In this document: in pieces, positions 53,289 to 61,255 of the stretch
How positions within the stretch are numbered: position 1 is the first letter of the stretch
Layout: every line of letters begins with the position of its first letter
Made by a program: the position numbers and the translations under genes
Notes under the pieces: generated by a model
What the model saw: the letters and a program-made list of their open reading frames with translations, nothing else
Database searches by the model: none
What the model was told of the DNA's origin: nothing
From: an uncultured Clostridium sp.
Lineage (GTDB): Bacteria > Bacillota > Clostridia > Clostridiales > Clostridiaceae
Assembly (NCBI GenBank): GCA_900547475.1
Contig: URGW01000001.1
Coordinates: forward strand, 163,306 to 227,305
Reading direction: 5' to 3'
DNA length: 64,000 bases

Positions 53289-53307
53289 CTCCCAATTAAA
53301 TTGGGAG
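53289..53307 (+). terminator. Terminator of dapH
   Basis: 9-bp arms CTCCCAATT / AATTGGGAG around one base, flanked by A- and T-runs; probably bidirectional, serving the converging SSB-like gene too. Confidence 0.92.
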
Positions 53308-53315
53308 CCTTTTTA

Positions 53316-53984
53316 TTATACTGCACCTTCTTCATGGTCAGTATTAGTGTTTTGTGATGTTTCTTCTACAGATACCTTTTCCATCTTAGAAATTGATACT
53401 TCATAAGCGACCTTTTTAACTACTTCTGTTTCGTTTATCTTCTTTTGATATTCTCTACTTTGTAGTCTTCCCCATACCCTAATATTATCACCAACTTCTA
53501 ATGTTTGGCAGAATCTCGAATTTCTTCCCCATGCAATTGTTGGAATATAATCTGACTTATTGTAAGCTCTATTTACAGCTAATAATACATCTGCAATTTC
53601 TCTTCCAAATGGTGTTTTTCTATATACTGGCTCTTTGCATATATAGCCATCTAAGAATATCTCATTAGGATTTTTACTCTTTTCTATGCATGGTTCTATG
53701 TTTCTAGCGAAAACTGTTAATATTAACTTATTTGCTCCATCCACAAACTTATTATAAGATCTTAGTTGACCTAATACTACTATTTCTTTACCTATTGATA
53801 AATCCATATTACTAATAAGTCTTTCAGATACTGTGATATTTAATAAATCTACAGAATCACTTAATCTTGTTACCTCCATTAAGAAAGTATAAAAACCTTC
53901 CCCATACATTTCATGACTAAACTCCATACCGCTTACAATTTTTCCTTCAAGATAAATCTTGTTATTTAACATCAAGTTGTCCAT
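53316..53984 (-). CDS. Single-stranded-DNA-binding protein homologue with two OB folds
   Basis: 222 aa. Residues about 5-100 form one OB-like unit (NKIYLEGKIVSGMEF, FYTFLMEVTRLS, KEIVVLGQLRSYNKF). Residues about 105-200 form a second, closer to classical SSB (NEIFLDGYICKEPVYRKTPFGREIADVLLAVNRAY, PTIAWGRNSRFCQTLEVGDNIRVWGRLQSREY). The acidic tail is short and lacks the DDDIPF-type end used for partner binding. This tandem-OB form is widespread in clostridia and distinct from the replication SSB; its role is unclear, probably repair or competence. AGAGGGG precedes the ATG. Confidence 0.85.
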   Translation of the reverse strand: MDNLMLNNKIYLEGKIVSGMEFSHEMYGEGFYTFLMEVTRLSDSVDLLNITVSERLISNMDLSIGKEIVVLGQLRSYNKFVDGANKLILTVFARNIEPCIEKSKNPNEIFLDGYICKEPVYRKTPFGREIADVLLAVNRAYNKSDYIPTIAWGRNSRFCQTLEVGDNIRVWGRLQSREYQKKINETEVVKKVAYEVSISKMEKVSVEETSQNTNTDHEEGAV

Positions 53985-54101
53985 CTTTACCCCTCTCTCC
54001 CTTAGTAATTAATAAAAATTCTTATTGCTGTTATAAAAATATCAAAGATTTATTTCCATTATAATACAAATACCTCATAACTTTCAATATTTTTCTAATA
54101 T

Positions 54102-54860
54102 TTATTTTTTTATTTGTTCACCATTTTCATCTACATAGTAATTATCATTATAAATTAACTCGCTTACAGTAACAAATTCATATCCTTCTTCAGTTAATTT
54201 AGTGATAATTTTATTTAAGTTTTGAGGCGTATATTTTGCATTATTATGAAAAAGAACTATTGATCCTTCCTTAATATTTTTCATTACCCTATTGTATTCA
54301 ACTTCTGCCCCTGATTGCTTATAATCTATTGAATCAACATCCCATTGAATGCATTCATAACCTAAGCTTCTAACATACTCTAAAGCATCTTCATTATAAT
54401 CTCCACTTGGAAATCTAAATAACTTAATTTTACTACCTGTTGCGGCATAAACAATATCTTCAGTTTTCTTTATCTCATCAGCCATTCTTTCATGACTGAT
54501 TTTACTAAAACTAGGATGTATATAACTATGATTTCCTATTTCATGTCCACCATCATTTATTTTCATTAGCTTTTCTTTATTTTCATCAGAGTAATTTACC
54601 CATCCACCCATAACAAAAAAAGTTCCTTTTGCATTATTTTCATTCAGTACATTTAATATATCGTATATATATTCATTTTCTGCCCAATTTACATCAAATG
54701 TTAATGCTATTTTCTTTTCTTCAGTTGAAACTCTATATATTGGAACCTTTTTAGACTCACTTGCTATGGTATTTTGAATTTTACCACTATAAATTATAGA
54801 TACAATAATTACCATAAAGATTATAAAAATATTAATATTAATTTTTTTACTAAATTTCAT
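54102..54860 (-). CDS. Polysaccharide deacetylase, PdaB-like
   Basis: 252 aa with one N-terminal membrane segment or signal (residues about 8-26) and a NodB domain (about 48-235). Motif 1 is ALTFDVNWAEN: the first catalytic Asp is present but the usual second Asp is not, as is common in the sporulation PdaB group. Motif 2 is GNHSYIHPSFSKIS (H-x3-H); motif 3 FRFPSGDYNEDAL; motif 4 QWDVDSIDYK; motif 5 IVLFHNN. Acts on peptidoglycan of the cell wall or spore cortex. Monocistronic, divergent from the DUF4364 gene. Confidence 0.9.
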   Translation of the reverse strand: MKFSKKININIFIIFMVIIVSIIYSGKIQNTIASESKKVPIYRVSTEEKKIALTFDVNWAENEYIYDILNVLNENNAKGTFFVMGGWVNYSDENKEKLMKINDGGHEIGNHSYIHPSFSKISHERMADEIKKTEDIVYAATGSKIKLFRFPSGDYNEDALEYVRSLGYECIQWDVDSIDYKQSGAEVEYNRVMKNIKEGSIVLFHNNAKYTPQNLNKIITKLTEEGYEFVTVSELIYNDNYYVDENGEQIKK

Positions 54861-54985
54861 TACATTACTCCTAAACTTAATTTTTATTAATTTATATTCT
54901 TAATTTATAATATTATGACTACAATATTCCATATAACAAATTTTATGTTATAATTAAATAGACACTTTCATATTGGAGGTTTAAT

Positions 54986-55519
54986 ATGTACGAAAATTCA
55001 GCTGAACTAGCAGAAAATAAACTTTTAGTATTATACGTTATAAAATCCTTAAGACAAGCAATTTCTAAAACACAACTTACTGAAATAATTCTTGAAAACA
55101 ATTTTATTAATTACTTTACTCTTCAACAATATATTAGCGAATTAGAAACAGCTAAATTTGTTGAATATATTGAAAAGAATGATAAAAAATTACTGACTAT
55201 AACTACTGAAGGAGAAAATGTTCTTTCAATATTTAATGATAGAATTTCTCCAATAAAAAGAGATATAATCGATAATTATATCTCTAAAACAATAGACAAT
55301 ATAAAAAAAGAATTAACTATTCATAGTGATTACACTATAGAAAAGAACAATTCTTTTATTGTTGATTTAAAAGCTCTTGAGGATGAAACACTACTTATAG
55401 ATCTAAAAATTTCTGTTCCAACTAAAAAGCAGGCAACATCACTTTGCAATAGATGGAAAGAAAATCCTTCAGCTATTTATACTAAAATAGTTCAAGTACT
55501 TTTTTCTGATGAGAACTAA
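54986..55519 (+). CDS. DUF4364 protein (winged-helix-like)
   Basis: 177 aa matching the clostridial DUF4364 family. Residues about 8-75 (LAENKLLVLYVIKSL, ISKTQLTEIILENNFINYFTLQQYISELE, KLLTITTEGENVLSIF) read as a winged helix of the PadR/MarR kind, suggesting a transcription regulator; the rest is a helix plus a beta domain. No target known. GGAGGT precedes the ATG. Its stop codon overlaps that of the converging propeller gene, and its terminator lies inside that gene. Confidence 0.85.
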   Translation: MYENSAELAENKLLVLYVIKSLRQAISKTQLTEIILENNFINYFTLQQYISELETAKFVEYIEKNDKKLLTITTEGENVLSIFNDRISPIKRDIIDNYISKTIDNIKKELTIHSDYTIEKNNSFIVDLKALEDETLLIDLKISVPTKKQATSLCNRWKENPSAIYTKIVQVLFSDEN

Positions 55520-56391
55520 AATAAAATCATAGCATTGGGTTCTGACTCGATTGCTATGATTTTTTTTATCTTTTCTTCTTCAACAACAATCAATCTTCCC
55601 TTTAAATAGTCCCCTATATAAATTTTATTATCTTTTTTTAAAATACCTTTTGGCATTCCACCTATATATAGTGTTTTAACAGATTTAAATAAATTTTTGT
55701 CAATTACACTTATACTACCCTCTGTAAAATTTGAAACATAAATATATTTATTATCTTCATACATATCAATTGGAGAAGTTCCTACTTCAATCCTTGTTAC
55801 TCTATTAAATGTTTCTATGGAAAAAACATCTAAATAGCCATTATCATCACTACCTAGATAACTTTCACATATATAAATATATTTTTTATCATTTGATATT
55901 TTTACTTTTGTAGGGTATTCAGGAGTTAAGAGAGTTTTAACAATTTGATAATCTTCTAAGTTTATAATTTTAGTGCAATTTTCCTCTAAATTTGATACAA
56001 ATAATAATTCTTTTTCATAATAATAATCAATGCTATGAGGCCAATTACCTATATTAAGCTCCCATAACACCCTATTTTGATTTAAATCATAAGCAACTAT
56101 AGAGTTTGCTTCTCCACAAATTGTATAAATTTTATTCCCTACTTTAACTAAATCATTAGGCTTAGGTCCAATCTTGATGTTTTTTATTTCTTCAAAATTT
56201 AAACCTGAAAAAATAGATATAGAATCACTATAACTATTTGCAGTTATAATCTCATTGCCATATTTTCTTATACCATGAGGTCCAACTGGTCTTTCAGAAA
56301 GCTTAAATAATATTTTTTTTACCTCAAATGTATCTAGATCAATTTTAGAAAGTGAATCTGCACCTGTATTGCATAAAACAATAGAACTCAT
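55516..56391 (-). CDS. YVTN/YncE-type beta-propeller protein
   Basis: 291 aa with repeated propeller blades of the YVTN type: MYEDNKYIYVSNFTEGSISVID, ELLFVSNLEENCTKIINLEDYQ, NDKKYIYICESYLG, GNEIITANSYSDSISIF, KNGIYIGDYLKGRLIVVEEEKI-like KIYIGDYLKGRLI. No signal peptide, so it is cytosolic or exported by another route; clostridial relatives include spore-associated proteins, a weak hint. AAGGGGGTG precedes the ATG. Its last codons overlap the terminator and stop of the opposing DUF4364 gene. Confidence 0.85.
   Translation of the reverse strand: MSSIVLCNTGADSLSKIDLDTFEVKKILFKLSERPVGPHGIRKYGNEIITANSYSDSISIFSGLNFEEIKNIKIGPKPNDLVKVGNKIYTICGEANSIVAYDLNQNRVLWELNIGNWPHSIDYYYEKELLFVSNLEENCTKIINLEDYQIVKTLLTPEYPTKVKISNDKKYIYICESYLGSDDNGYLDVFSIETFNRVTRIEVGTSPIDMYEDNKYIYVSNFTEGSISVIDKNLFKSVKTLYIGGMPKGILKKDNKIYIGDYLKGRLIVVEEEKIKKIIAIESEPNAMILF
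55523..55563 (+). terminator. Terminator of the DUF4364 gene, inside the opposing coding sequence
   Basis: Perfect 12-bp arms AAAATCATAGCA / TGCTATGATTTT, 17-nt loop, then more T. It lies wholly within the last 15 codons of the propeller gene. Confidence 0.85.
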
Positions 56392-56546
56392 TAACTACAC
56401 CCCCTTAAAACTTCTATGTATTTTAATATATGCAATTTTCAATAAATCGGCTACTATTGCAGTATTTCTTATTTTTCTTTATTTTTCTACAAACTCAATA
56501 TATAATTAAAAAGTAAATCATTACTTATATATTAGGAGGAATACAA

Positions 56547-56798
56547 ATGTTTGTTTATAAAACATCTGGAGTATGTTCTACAGAGATACATGTAGAAGTT
56601 AAAGATAAGGTTATTGAAAATGTTGAATTTGTAAGGGGATGTCCAGGTAATTTATTTGGTATTTCAATGCTTGTAAAAGGTATGAATATTGACGAAGCAA
56701 TTCAAAAATTACAAGGTATTGATTGCAGAGGAAGGGGAACTTCTTGCCCAGACCAATTATCAAAAGCCTTAATAGAATATAAAAACAATAACAATTAA
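56547..56798 (+). CDS. TIGR03905-type TSCPD domain protein
   Basis: 83-aa protein with the four-cysteine TSCPD pattern: KTSGVCSTEIHVEV (Cys8), FVRGCPGNLFG, then IDCRGRGTSCPDQLSKAL. The same domain is found at the end of some ribonucleotide reductases, where it binds zinc; free-standing members are of unknown function. Standard size. AGGAGG precedes the ATG. Own terminator; no partner gene. Confidence 0.9.
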   Translation: MFVYKTSGVCSTEIHVEVKDKVIENVEFVRGCPGNLFGISMLVKGMNIDEAIQKLQGIDCRGRGTSCPDQLSKALIEYKNNNN

Positions 56799-56806
56799 TC
56801 TTATAA

Positions 56807-56836
56807 AAAAATGACAAGCTTTTACTTGTCATTTTT
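56807..56836. terminator. Bidirectional terminator (TSCPD gene and deoD)
   Basis: Perfect 12-bp arms AAAAATGACAAG / CTTGTCATTTTT with a 6-nt loop between converging genes. Confidence 0.9.
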
Positions 56837-56840
56837 CAAT

Positions 56841-57551
56841 CTATTTAATTAATTCTAATGCTATTTCCATCATATCTGTGAAAGTATTTTGTCTTTCCTC
56901 TGGAGATGTTTCCTCTCCTTTAAAAATATGATCTGATATTGTTAATATAGATAATGCTTCGACACCATTTTTTGCTGCTAATGTATATAATTCTGCAGTT
57001 TCCATTTCAACTGCTAAAACTCCATAATCAGCCCAAGTCTTTAATGAAAAATGATTTGTATCATCATAGAATAAATCACTAGATAAAATGTTTCCTACCT
57101 TAACATTAGCTCCTTTTGATTTTGCTACATTATATGCATTATATAATAAATCAAAATTAGCAGTTGGTGCATAGTCAAGTCCATTAAATCTTCTTTTATT
57201 AATTCCTGAATTAGTAGAAGCACTTTGAGCAAGAACTATATCTCTAACATTAACATCATCATTGCAAGAACCTGCTGAACCTATTCTTATAAGTCTCTTA
57301 GCTCCATAGAATTGAATTAATTCATTTACATAAATTGAATGTGAAGGTAATCCCATTCCAGTTCCTTGTATAGAAACTCTCTTACCTTTATAAGTTCCAG
57401 TATATCCATACATTCCTCTAACTTCATTATAACAAACTACATCTTCTAAAAAGTTTTCTGCTATAAATTTAGCTCTTAATGGATCTCCTGGTAATAATAC
57501 TGTTTCTGCTATAGCACCTTCTGGTGCCATAATATGTAAATGTTTTGACAT
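56841..57551 (-). CDS. deoD: Purine nucleoside phosphorylase, hexameric DeoD type
   Basis: Splits purine (deoxy)nucleosides with phosphate for salvage. 236 aa with LLPGDPLRAKFIAENFLED near residue 20, QGTGMGLPSHSIYVNELI, RIGSAGSCNDDVNVRDIV, VEMETAELYTLAA and LTISDHIFKGEE, all DeoD landmarks. Start is the ATG at 57551, eight bases after GGAGGG; the ATG two codons earlier is too close. Monocistronic. Confidence 0.96.
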   Translation of the reverse strand: MSKHLHIMAPEGAIAETVLLPGDPLRAKFIAENFLEDVVCYNEVRGMYGYTGTYKGKRVSIQGTGMGLPSHSIYVNELIQFYGAKRLIRIGSAGSCNDDVNVRDIVLAQSASTNSGINKRRFNGLDYAPTANFDLLYNAYNVAKSKGANVKVGNILSSDLFYDDTNHFSLKTWADYGVLAVEMETAELYTLAAKNGVEALSILTISDHIFKGEETSPEERQNTFTDMMEIALELIK

Positions 57552-57730
57552 AAACATTCCCTCCTTTATTTTATTATTTATTAGTATAGTATATTCTTTA
57601 ATAATAGTAAATGATTATACTTTTAATAAATTTTAAAACTTGATTTTTTCTTTTGTTTTATTATCATTTACGAGCATTTTATTTTAATGTATATTTTTAT
57701 AAATTATTTTTATTTTTTTCATAAAAATAT

Positions 57731-57753
57731 AAGAGCCGCATAAAGCGACTCTT
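57731..57753 (-). terminator. Terminator of folC
   Basis: 9-bp arms AAGAGCCGC / GCGACTCTT (one wobble), 5-nt loop; the most GC-rich hairpin nearby, just after the folC stop. Confidence 0.8.
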
Positions 57754-57761
57754 TACTTAAT

Positions 57762-59057
57762 TTAAAGTTTATTAATTATCTTCCTCATATCTCCAATCAT
57801 ATATAAGGAACCACTAGCTAATATAATGTCATTTTCTTTTGAATTTTTTAATGCTTCTAAATAAGCTTCTTCATATTCATCAAATGCTCTGCAATTTTTA
57901 TTATATTTAACTATCTCTTTTCTTAAGTCTTCAGCTAATTCTGCTCTTATTGAATTTGGAGTAACAGCATATACTTCTTTTGCCATAGGTGTTATTATTT
58001 TAATCATTTCATCAACGTCTTTATCAGCTAAAATTCCTAAAATTAAATGTAAATTTTCATATTTAAAATATTTCTTTATATTTGTACTTAATGTTTTTAT
58101 TCCTTGTATATTATGTGCCCCATCAATAACAACATAAGGATTATTTGATAAAACTTCTAATCTGCCTTTCCAAGTAACATTTTTTATACTTTCTATAATA
58201 CTTTCAGTAGTTATATTTACTACTTTCCTATTATTTAAAACTTCAATAGTTTTCATTGCAACACTTAAATTAAGTATTTGATGTTCTCCTAGTAAAGGAA
58301 GTAGTATATCAAATTCCTCTTTACTTTTATATTTTAATAATTGATATGGCTTATCTTCATTTACTACATTTACAAATTTTATATTATCATTATCTGCAAT
58401 ATAAAGATCTGAGCCCATATCTATGCATTTATTTTTTATTACTTTTAAAGCCTCTTCTTCTTGTGGGTATATTATTGTAGGAATATTCCTCTTAATAATT
58501 CCAGATTTTTCTCTTGCTATTTCTTCTAAAGTATTTCCTAATAAATTTGTATGATCAAAACTTATAGATGTTATAACTTGAAGTATTGGTATAATAACAT
58601 TAGTTGAATCAAGCCTTCCACCTAATCCTACTTCTATTACTCCAAAATCTATTTTCTCTTTTTTAAAGTATAAAAGCATTAAAACAGTTATTATTTCAAA
58701 TTCTGTAGGATGATTATATCCTTCTTCTATAACCCTATCTACAGCAACTTTAACTTCATCTATTAAATTTGCTAAGATTTCTTTAGGAATATTCCTTTTA
58801 TTTATTTGAATTCGCTCTTCAAATTCCTCAATAAATGGAGATGTATACATTCCAACCTTATATCCTGACCCCATTAAAATTTCTGTTATCATTGAAGTAG
58901 TAGATCCTTTACCATTTGTGCCTGCAATATGTATAAGCTTTAAATCATTTTCTGGATTACCTAAGTACTCTAATAATTTATGAGTTCTTTCTAAACCATA
59001 ATTTGACCCAAAATTCCCAACCTCTGTTATATATTTCATTGCTTCTTCATATCTCAT
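57762..59057 (-). CDS. folC: Folylpolyglutamate synthase / dihydrofolate synthase
   Basis: Mur-ligase-like enzyme that adds glutamate to folates. ATP loop HIAGTNGKGSTTSMI (about residues 43-57), GMYTSPFIEEFEERIQIN, VIEVGLGGRLDSTNVI, SISFDHTNLLGNTLEEIAREKSGI and IDGAHNIQGIKTL. 431 aa, normal. It follows the 97-aa gene by only 3 bp with AGAGGT, so translation is coupled. No other folate genes nearby; the usual clostridial place after valS fits. Confidence 0.96.
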   Translation of the reverse strand: MRYEEAMKYITEVGNFGSNYGLERTHKLLEYLGNPENDLKLIHIAGTNGKGSTTSMITEILMGSGYKVGMYTSPFIEEFEERIQINKRNIPKEILANLIDEVKVAVDRVIEEGYNHPTEFEIITVLMLLYFKKEKIDFGVIEVGLGGRLDSTNVIIPILQVITSISFDHTNLLGNTLEEIAREKSGIIKRNIPTIIYPQEEEALKVIKNKCIDMGSDLYIADNDNIKFVNVVNEDKPYQLLKYKSKEEFDILLPLLGEHQILNLSVAMKTIEVLNNRKVVNITTESIIESIKNVTWKGRLEVLSNNPYVVIDGAHNIQGIKTLSTNIKKYFKYENLHLILGILADKDVDEMIKIITPMAKEVYAVTPNSIRAELAEDLRKEIVKYNKNCRAFDEYEEAYLEALKNSKENDIILASGSLYMIGDMRKIINKL

Positions 59058-59060
59058 AAT

Positions 59061-59354
59061 TTACCTCTTATTAAAAATAGCTTCTATATCTTTTAACCCC
59101 TGAAGGATTTCTTCTTTCGAAAAATTTCCTTCTAATAATTCTTCATTACTTTTTTCTGATAATACTTCGTAAAAATCAAGTGCAATTTTATACATTTGGT
59201 CTGATTTATTTTTTTCTATTTCGTCAAAAAGAATATTCTCTGCTTTATTATATTCTTTTTGAAGTATAAGCCCCTTTAAAATTATAGCAATAAAATCTGA
59301 TGAGCTTGCTGTATCTAAATTTATATCTTGATTTTTTAACAATATTTTACCCAT
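59061..59354 (-). CDS. DUF6483-like helical protein
   Basis: 97-aa soluble helical protein. Hydrophobic-helix repeats (DFIAIILKGLILQKEYNKAENILFDEIEKN, then YKIALDFYEVLSEKSNEELLEGNFSKEEILQGLKDIEAIF) look like a short TPR-like solenoid, as in the small DUF6483 proteins; the match is by memory and tentative. GGGGAGGT precedes the ATG. Coupled to folC, so a link to folate or C1 metabolism is possible but not shown. Confidence 0.7.
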   Translation of the reverse strand: MGKILLKNQDINLDTASSSDFIAIILKGLILQKEYNKAENILFDEIEKNKSDQMYKIALDFYEVLSEKSNEELLEGNFSKEEILQGLKDIEAIFNKR

Positions 59355-59525
59355 ATTTCTTACTACCTCCCCAATTGATTTATATATATTTATTTTTACT
59401 ACTATCTAGTAAATTATAAAAACTATATTCTAATAGAAATTGACTAATAATTTTATATAATTATAACATATTTTTAAAATATATATTATTTAATTTAAAA
59501 TAATTTTAGGTTCTATATAAATAAA

Positions 59526-59565
59526 AAACAACTAACAAAATATAATTAATTTTTGTTAGCTGTTT
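59526..59565 (-). terminator. Terminator of the DUF3892 gene
   Basis: 15-bp arms AAACAACTAACAAAA / TTTTGTTAGCTGTTT with one mismatch, then a T-run. Confidence 0.85.
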
Positions 59566-59594
59566 TCTTTTCATAAAACCTTATTAATTTAATA

Positions 59595-59822
59595 TTAATC
59601 TTCTTTGGCCATTGATGATAAATTATTTCCTTGTGTTCCATCAGGTTTAGTTCTTAAATATTCCTCACCTTTTTTAGAATGAGCAATTATAACACCATCA
59701 ATTTCACCATTTTTAGCCATTTCAACCCCTTGTGCTTTATCTACTGTTTGGTCATTTTCTAATACATATTGCATTATTTCGCCACTACTATTTTTAATTG
59801 TTTCTACTATTTTATTACTCAT
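59595..59822 (-). CDS. DUF3892 protein
   Basis: 75-aa protein fitting DUF3892, a small family common in Firmicutes: IVETIKNSSGEIMQYVLENDQT, VEMAKNGEIDGVIIAHSKKG, then YLRTKPDGTQGNNL. Function unknown. Start is the ATG at 59822 with AGAGGTG six bases upstream; the GTG at 59831 falls inside that site. 33 bp after the MATE gene, so probably cotranscribed with it. Confidence 0.87.
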   Translation of the reverse strand: MSNKIVETIKNSSGEIMQYVLENDQTVDKAQGVEMAKNGEIDGVIIAHSKKGEEYLRTKPDGTQGNNLSSMAKED

Positions 59823-59864
59823 ATTATTCACCTCTTAACCCTATTTTTTACGAGGTGAACATTT

Positions 59865-61169
59865 TTATGCATTTTTCTTGACTAAAATAATTACAACAAT
59901 TAAGGTTAATAATTCACCTATTGGAACACTAAGCCAAACTCCGTTAATTCCAAGAAATATAGGTAATATAAATACACAAATAGAAACAAATAAAAGACCT
60001 CTACAAAAAGCAATTATAAATGATTCCTTTGCAAGTTCAATAGATTGAAAATAAGCACCATTAACCATATTTATTCCCATGACAATAAATGCTGCAGAAT
60101 AAATTCTAATTGAGTTAATAGCTATTTCTAAAACTGTATTGCTTGGCTTTACAAATATTCTTACTATTTGCTCTGGAAAAGCAATACAAAGTATAAAAAA
60201 TGATATTCCTATAATTAGAGCTGTAGCTAACCCTAAATTTCTAAGCTTATTAGCTCTTTCTTTTAAATTTGCACCTACATTAATACTTACTAATGGTTGT
60301 ATTGTCTGACTTATTCCATTAAATAATGCAACAGCTATTATTCCAGTATTTGAAATAATACTATAAGCAGTTACACCATCATCACCAATAATTTTTAATA
60401 TCTGAATATTAAAAATAAAGATAACAAATCCTAAAGATACTTCTATAAAAAGACTTGGTAATCCACATTTAATTATTCTACTAATATAAGATAATTTATA
60501 AAAATCTTTCATAAATCTTAATGTATTATTTTTAGATAAAAGATGAGTTAATAAAATCAAACAGCTAATTGTATAAGAAAAAACTGTTGCTATTGCAGCA
60601 CCTCTCATTCCCATATTTAAAGGGAAAACAAATATATAATCCAATATAATATTTAAAAATCCACTAAAAATAACAGCAAACATAGCTTTTTTAGGTGCTT
60701 TATCCGCTCTAATAAATGGAGCCATTACACTTCCCATAACAAATGGAATAGTACCAGCTACAACTACTATCATATACTCCTTTACAAGTGGCATAATTTC
60801 TTTTGTAGCACCTAATATTAAAGCAATTTCTTCTAAAAAAACAAATCCAATTATACAATAAATAATAGCTAATATAAGTCCTAATATAAATGATAAAGTA
60901 AATATTTTATCTGCTTTATCCAAGCGGCCTCTTCCTTTTTCAATAGACATTAAAGTAGATCCACCTATTCCAATTAATAGACCTGTTCCAAAATAAATTG
61001 AATAAATAGGTAATGATATATTTAATGCAGTAAGACCTTTACTTCCTACTCCCTGCCCAATAAATATTGTATCAAATAAAATATAAACTGATGTAGATAA
61101 AGCAGCACACATAGTAGGAAAGAAATATTTAAAATATAACTTATTTACATTATCCTTTAGTAAATCCAT
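59865..61169 (-). CDS. MATE-family efflux transporter
   Basis: 434 aa with 12 membrane helices in two halves, the mark of Na+/H+-driven multidrug exporters. Family features: YFFPTMCAALSTSVYILFDTIFIGQGVG at the first helix, LPIYSIYFGTGLLIGIGGSTLMS, VPFVMGSV-like GTIPFVMGSVMAPFIRADK, and in the second half NGISQTIQPLVSINVGANLKERANK. This is the MepA/DinF-like clostridial type; substrate unknown. GGGGAT stands before the ATG. It follows the valS terminator and is probably the first gene of a pair with the DUF3892 gene. Confidence 0.93.
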   Translation of the reverse strand: MDLLKDNVNKLYFKYFFPTMCAALSTSVYILFDTIFIGQGVGSKGLTALNISLPIYSIYFGTGLLIGIGGSTLMSIEKGRGRLDKADKIFTLSFILGLILAIIYCIIGFVFLEEIALILGATKEIMPLVKEYMIVVVAGTIPFVMGSVMAPFIRADKAPKKAMFAVIFSGFLNIILDYIFVFPLNMGMRGAAIATVFSYTISCLILLTHLLSKNNTLRFMKDFYKLSYISRIIKCGLPSLFIEVSLGFVIFIFNIQILKIIGDDGVTAYSIISNTGIIAVALFNGISQTIQPLVSINVGANLKERANKLRNLGLATALIIGISFFILCIAFPEQIVRIFVKPSNTVLEIAINSIRIYSAAFIVMGINMVNGAYFQSIELAKESFIIAFCRGLLFVSICVFILPIFLGINGVWLSVPIGELLTLIVVIILVKKNA

Positions 61170-61203
61170 AATATCCCCATTTCTATTTGAAAGTAATAAA
61201 AAT

Positions 61204-61238
61204 GGTAGGTGACAAATCTTATAAACTTGTCACTTGCC
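61204..61238 (-). terminator. Terminator of valS
   Basis: 12-bp arms GGTAGGTGACAA / TTGTCACTTGCC with two imperfect pairs, then ATTTTTATT on the minus strand. Confidence 0.85.
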
Positions 61239-61255
61239 AAAATGTTAACTTCTAA

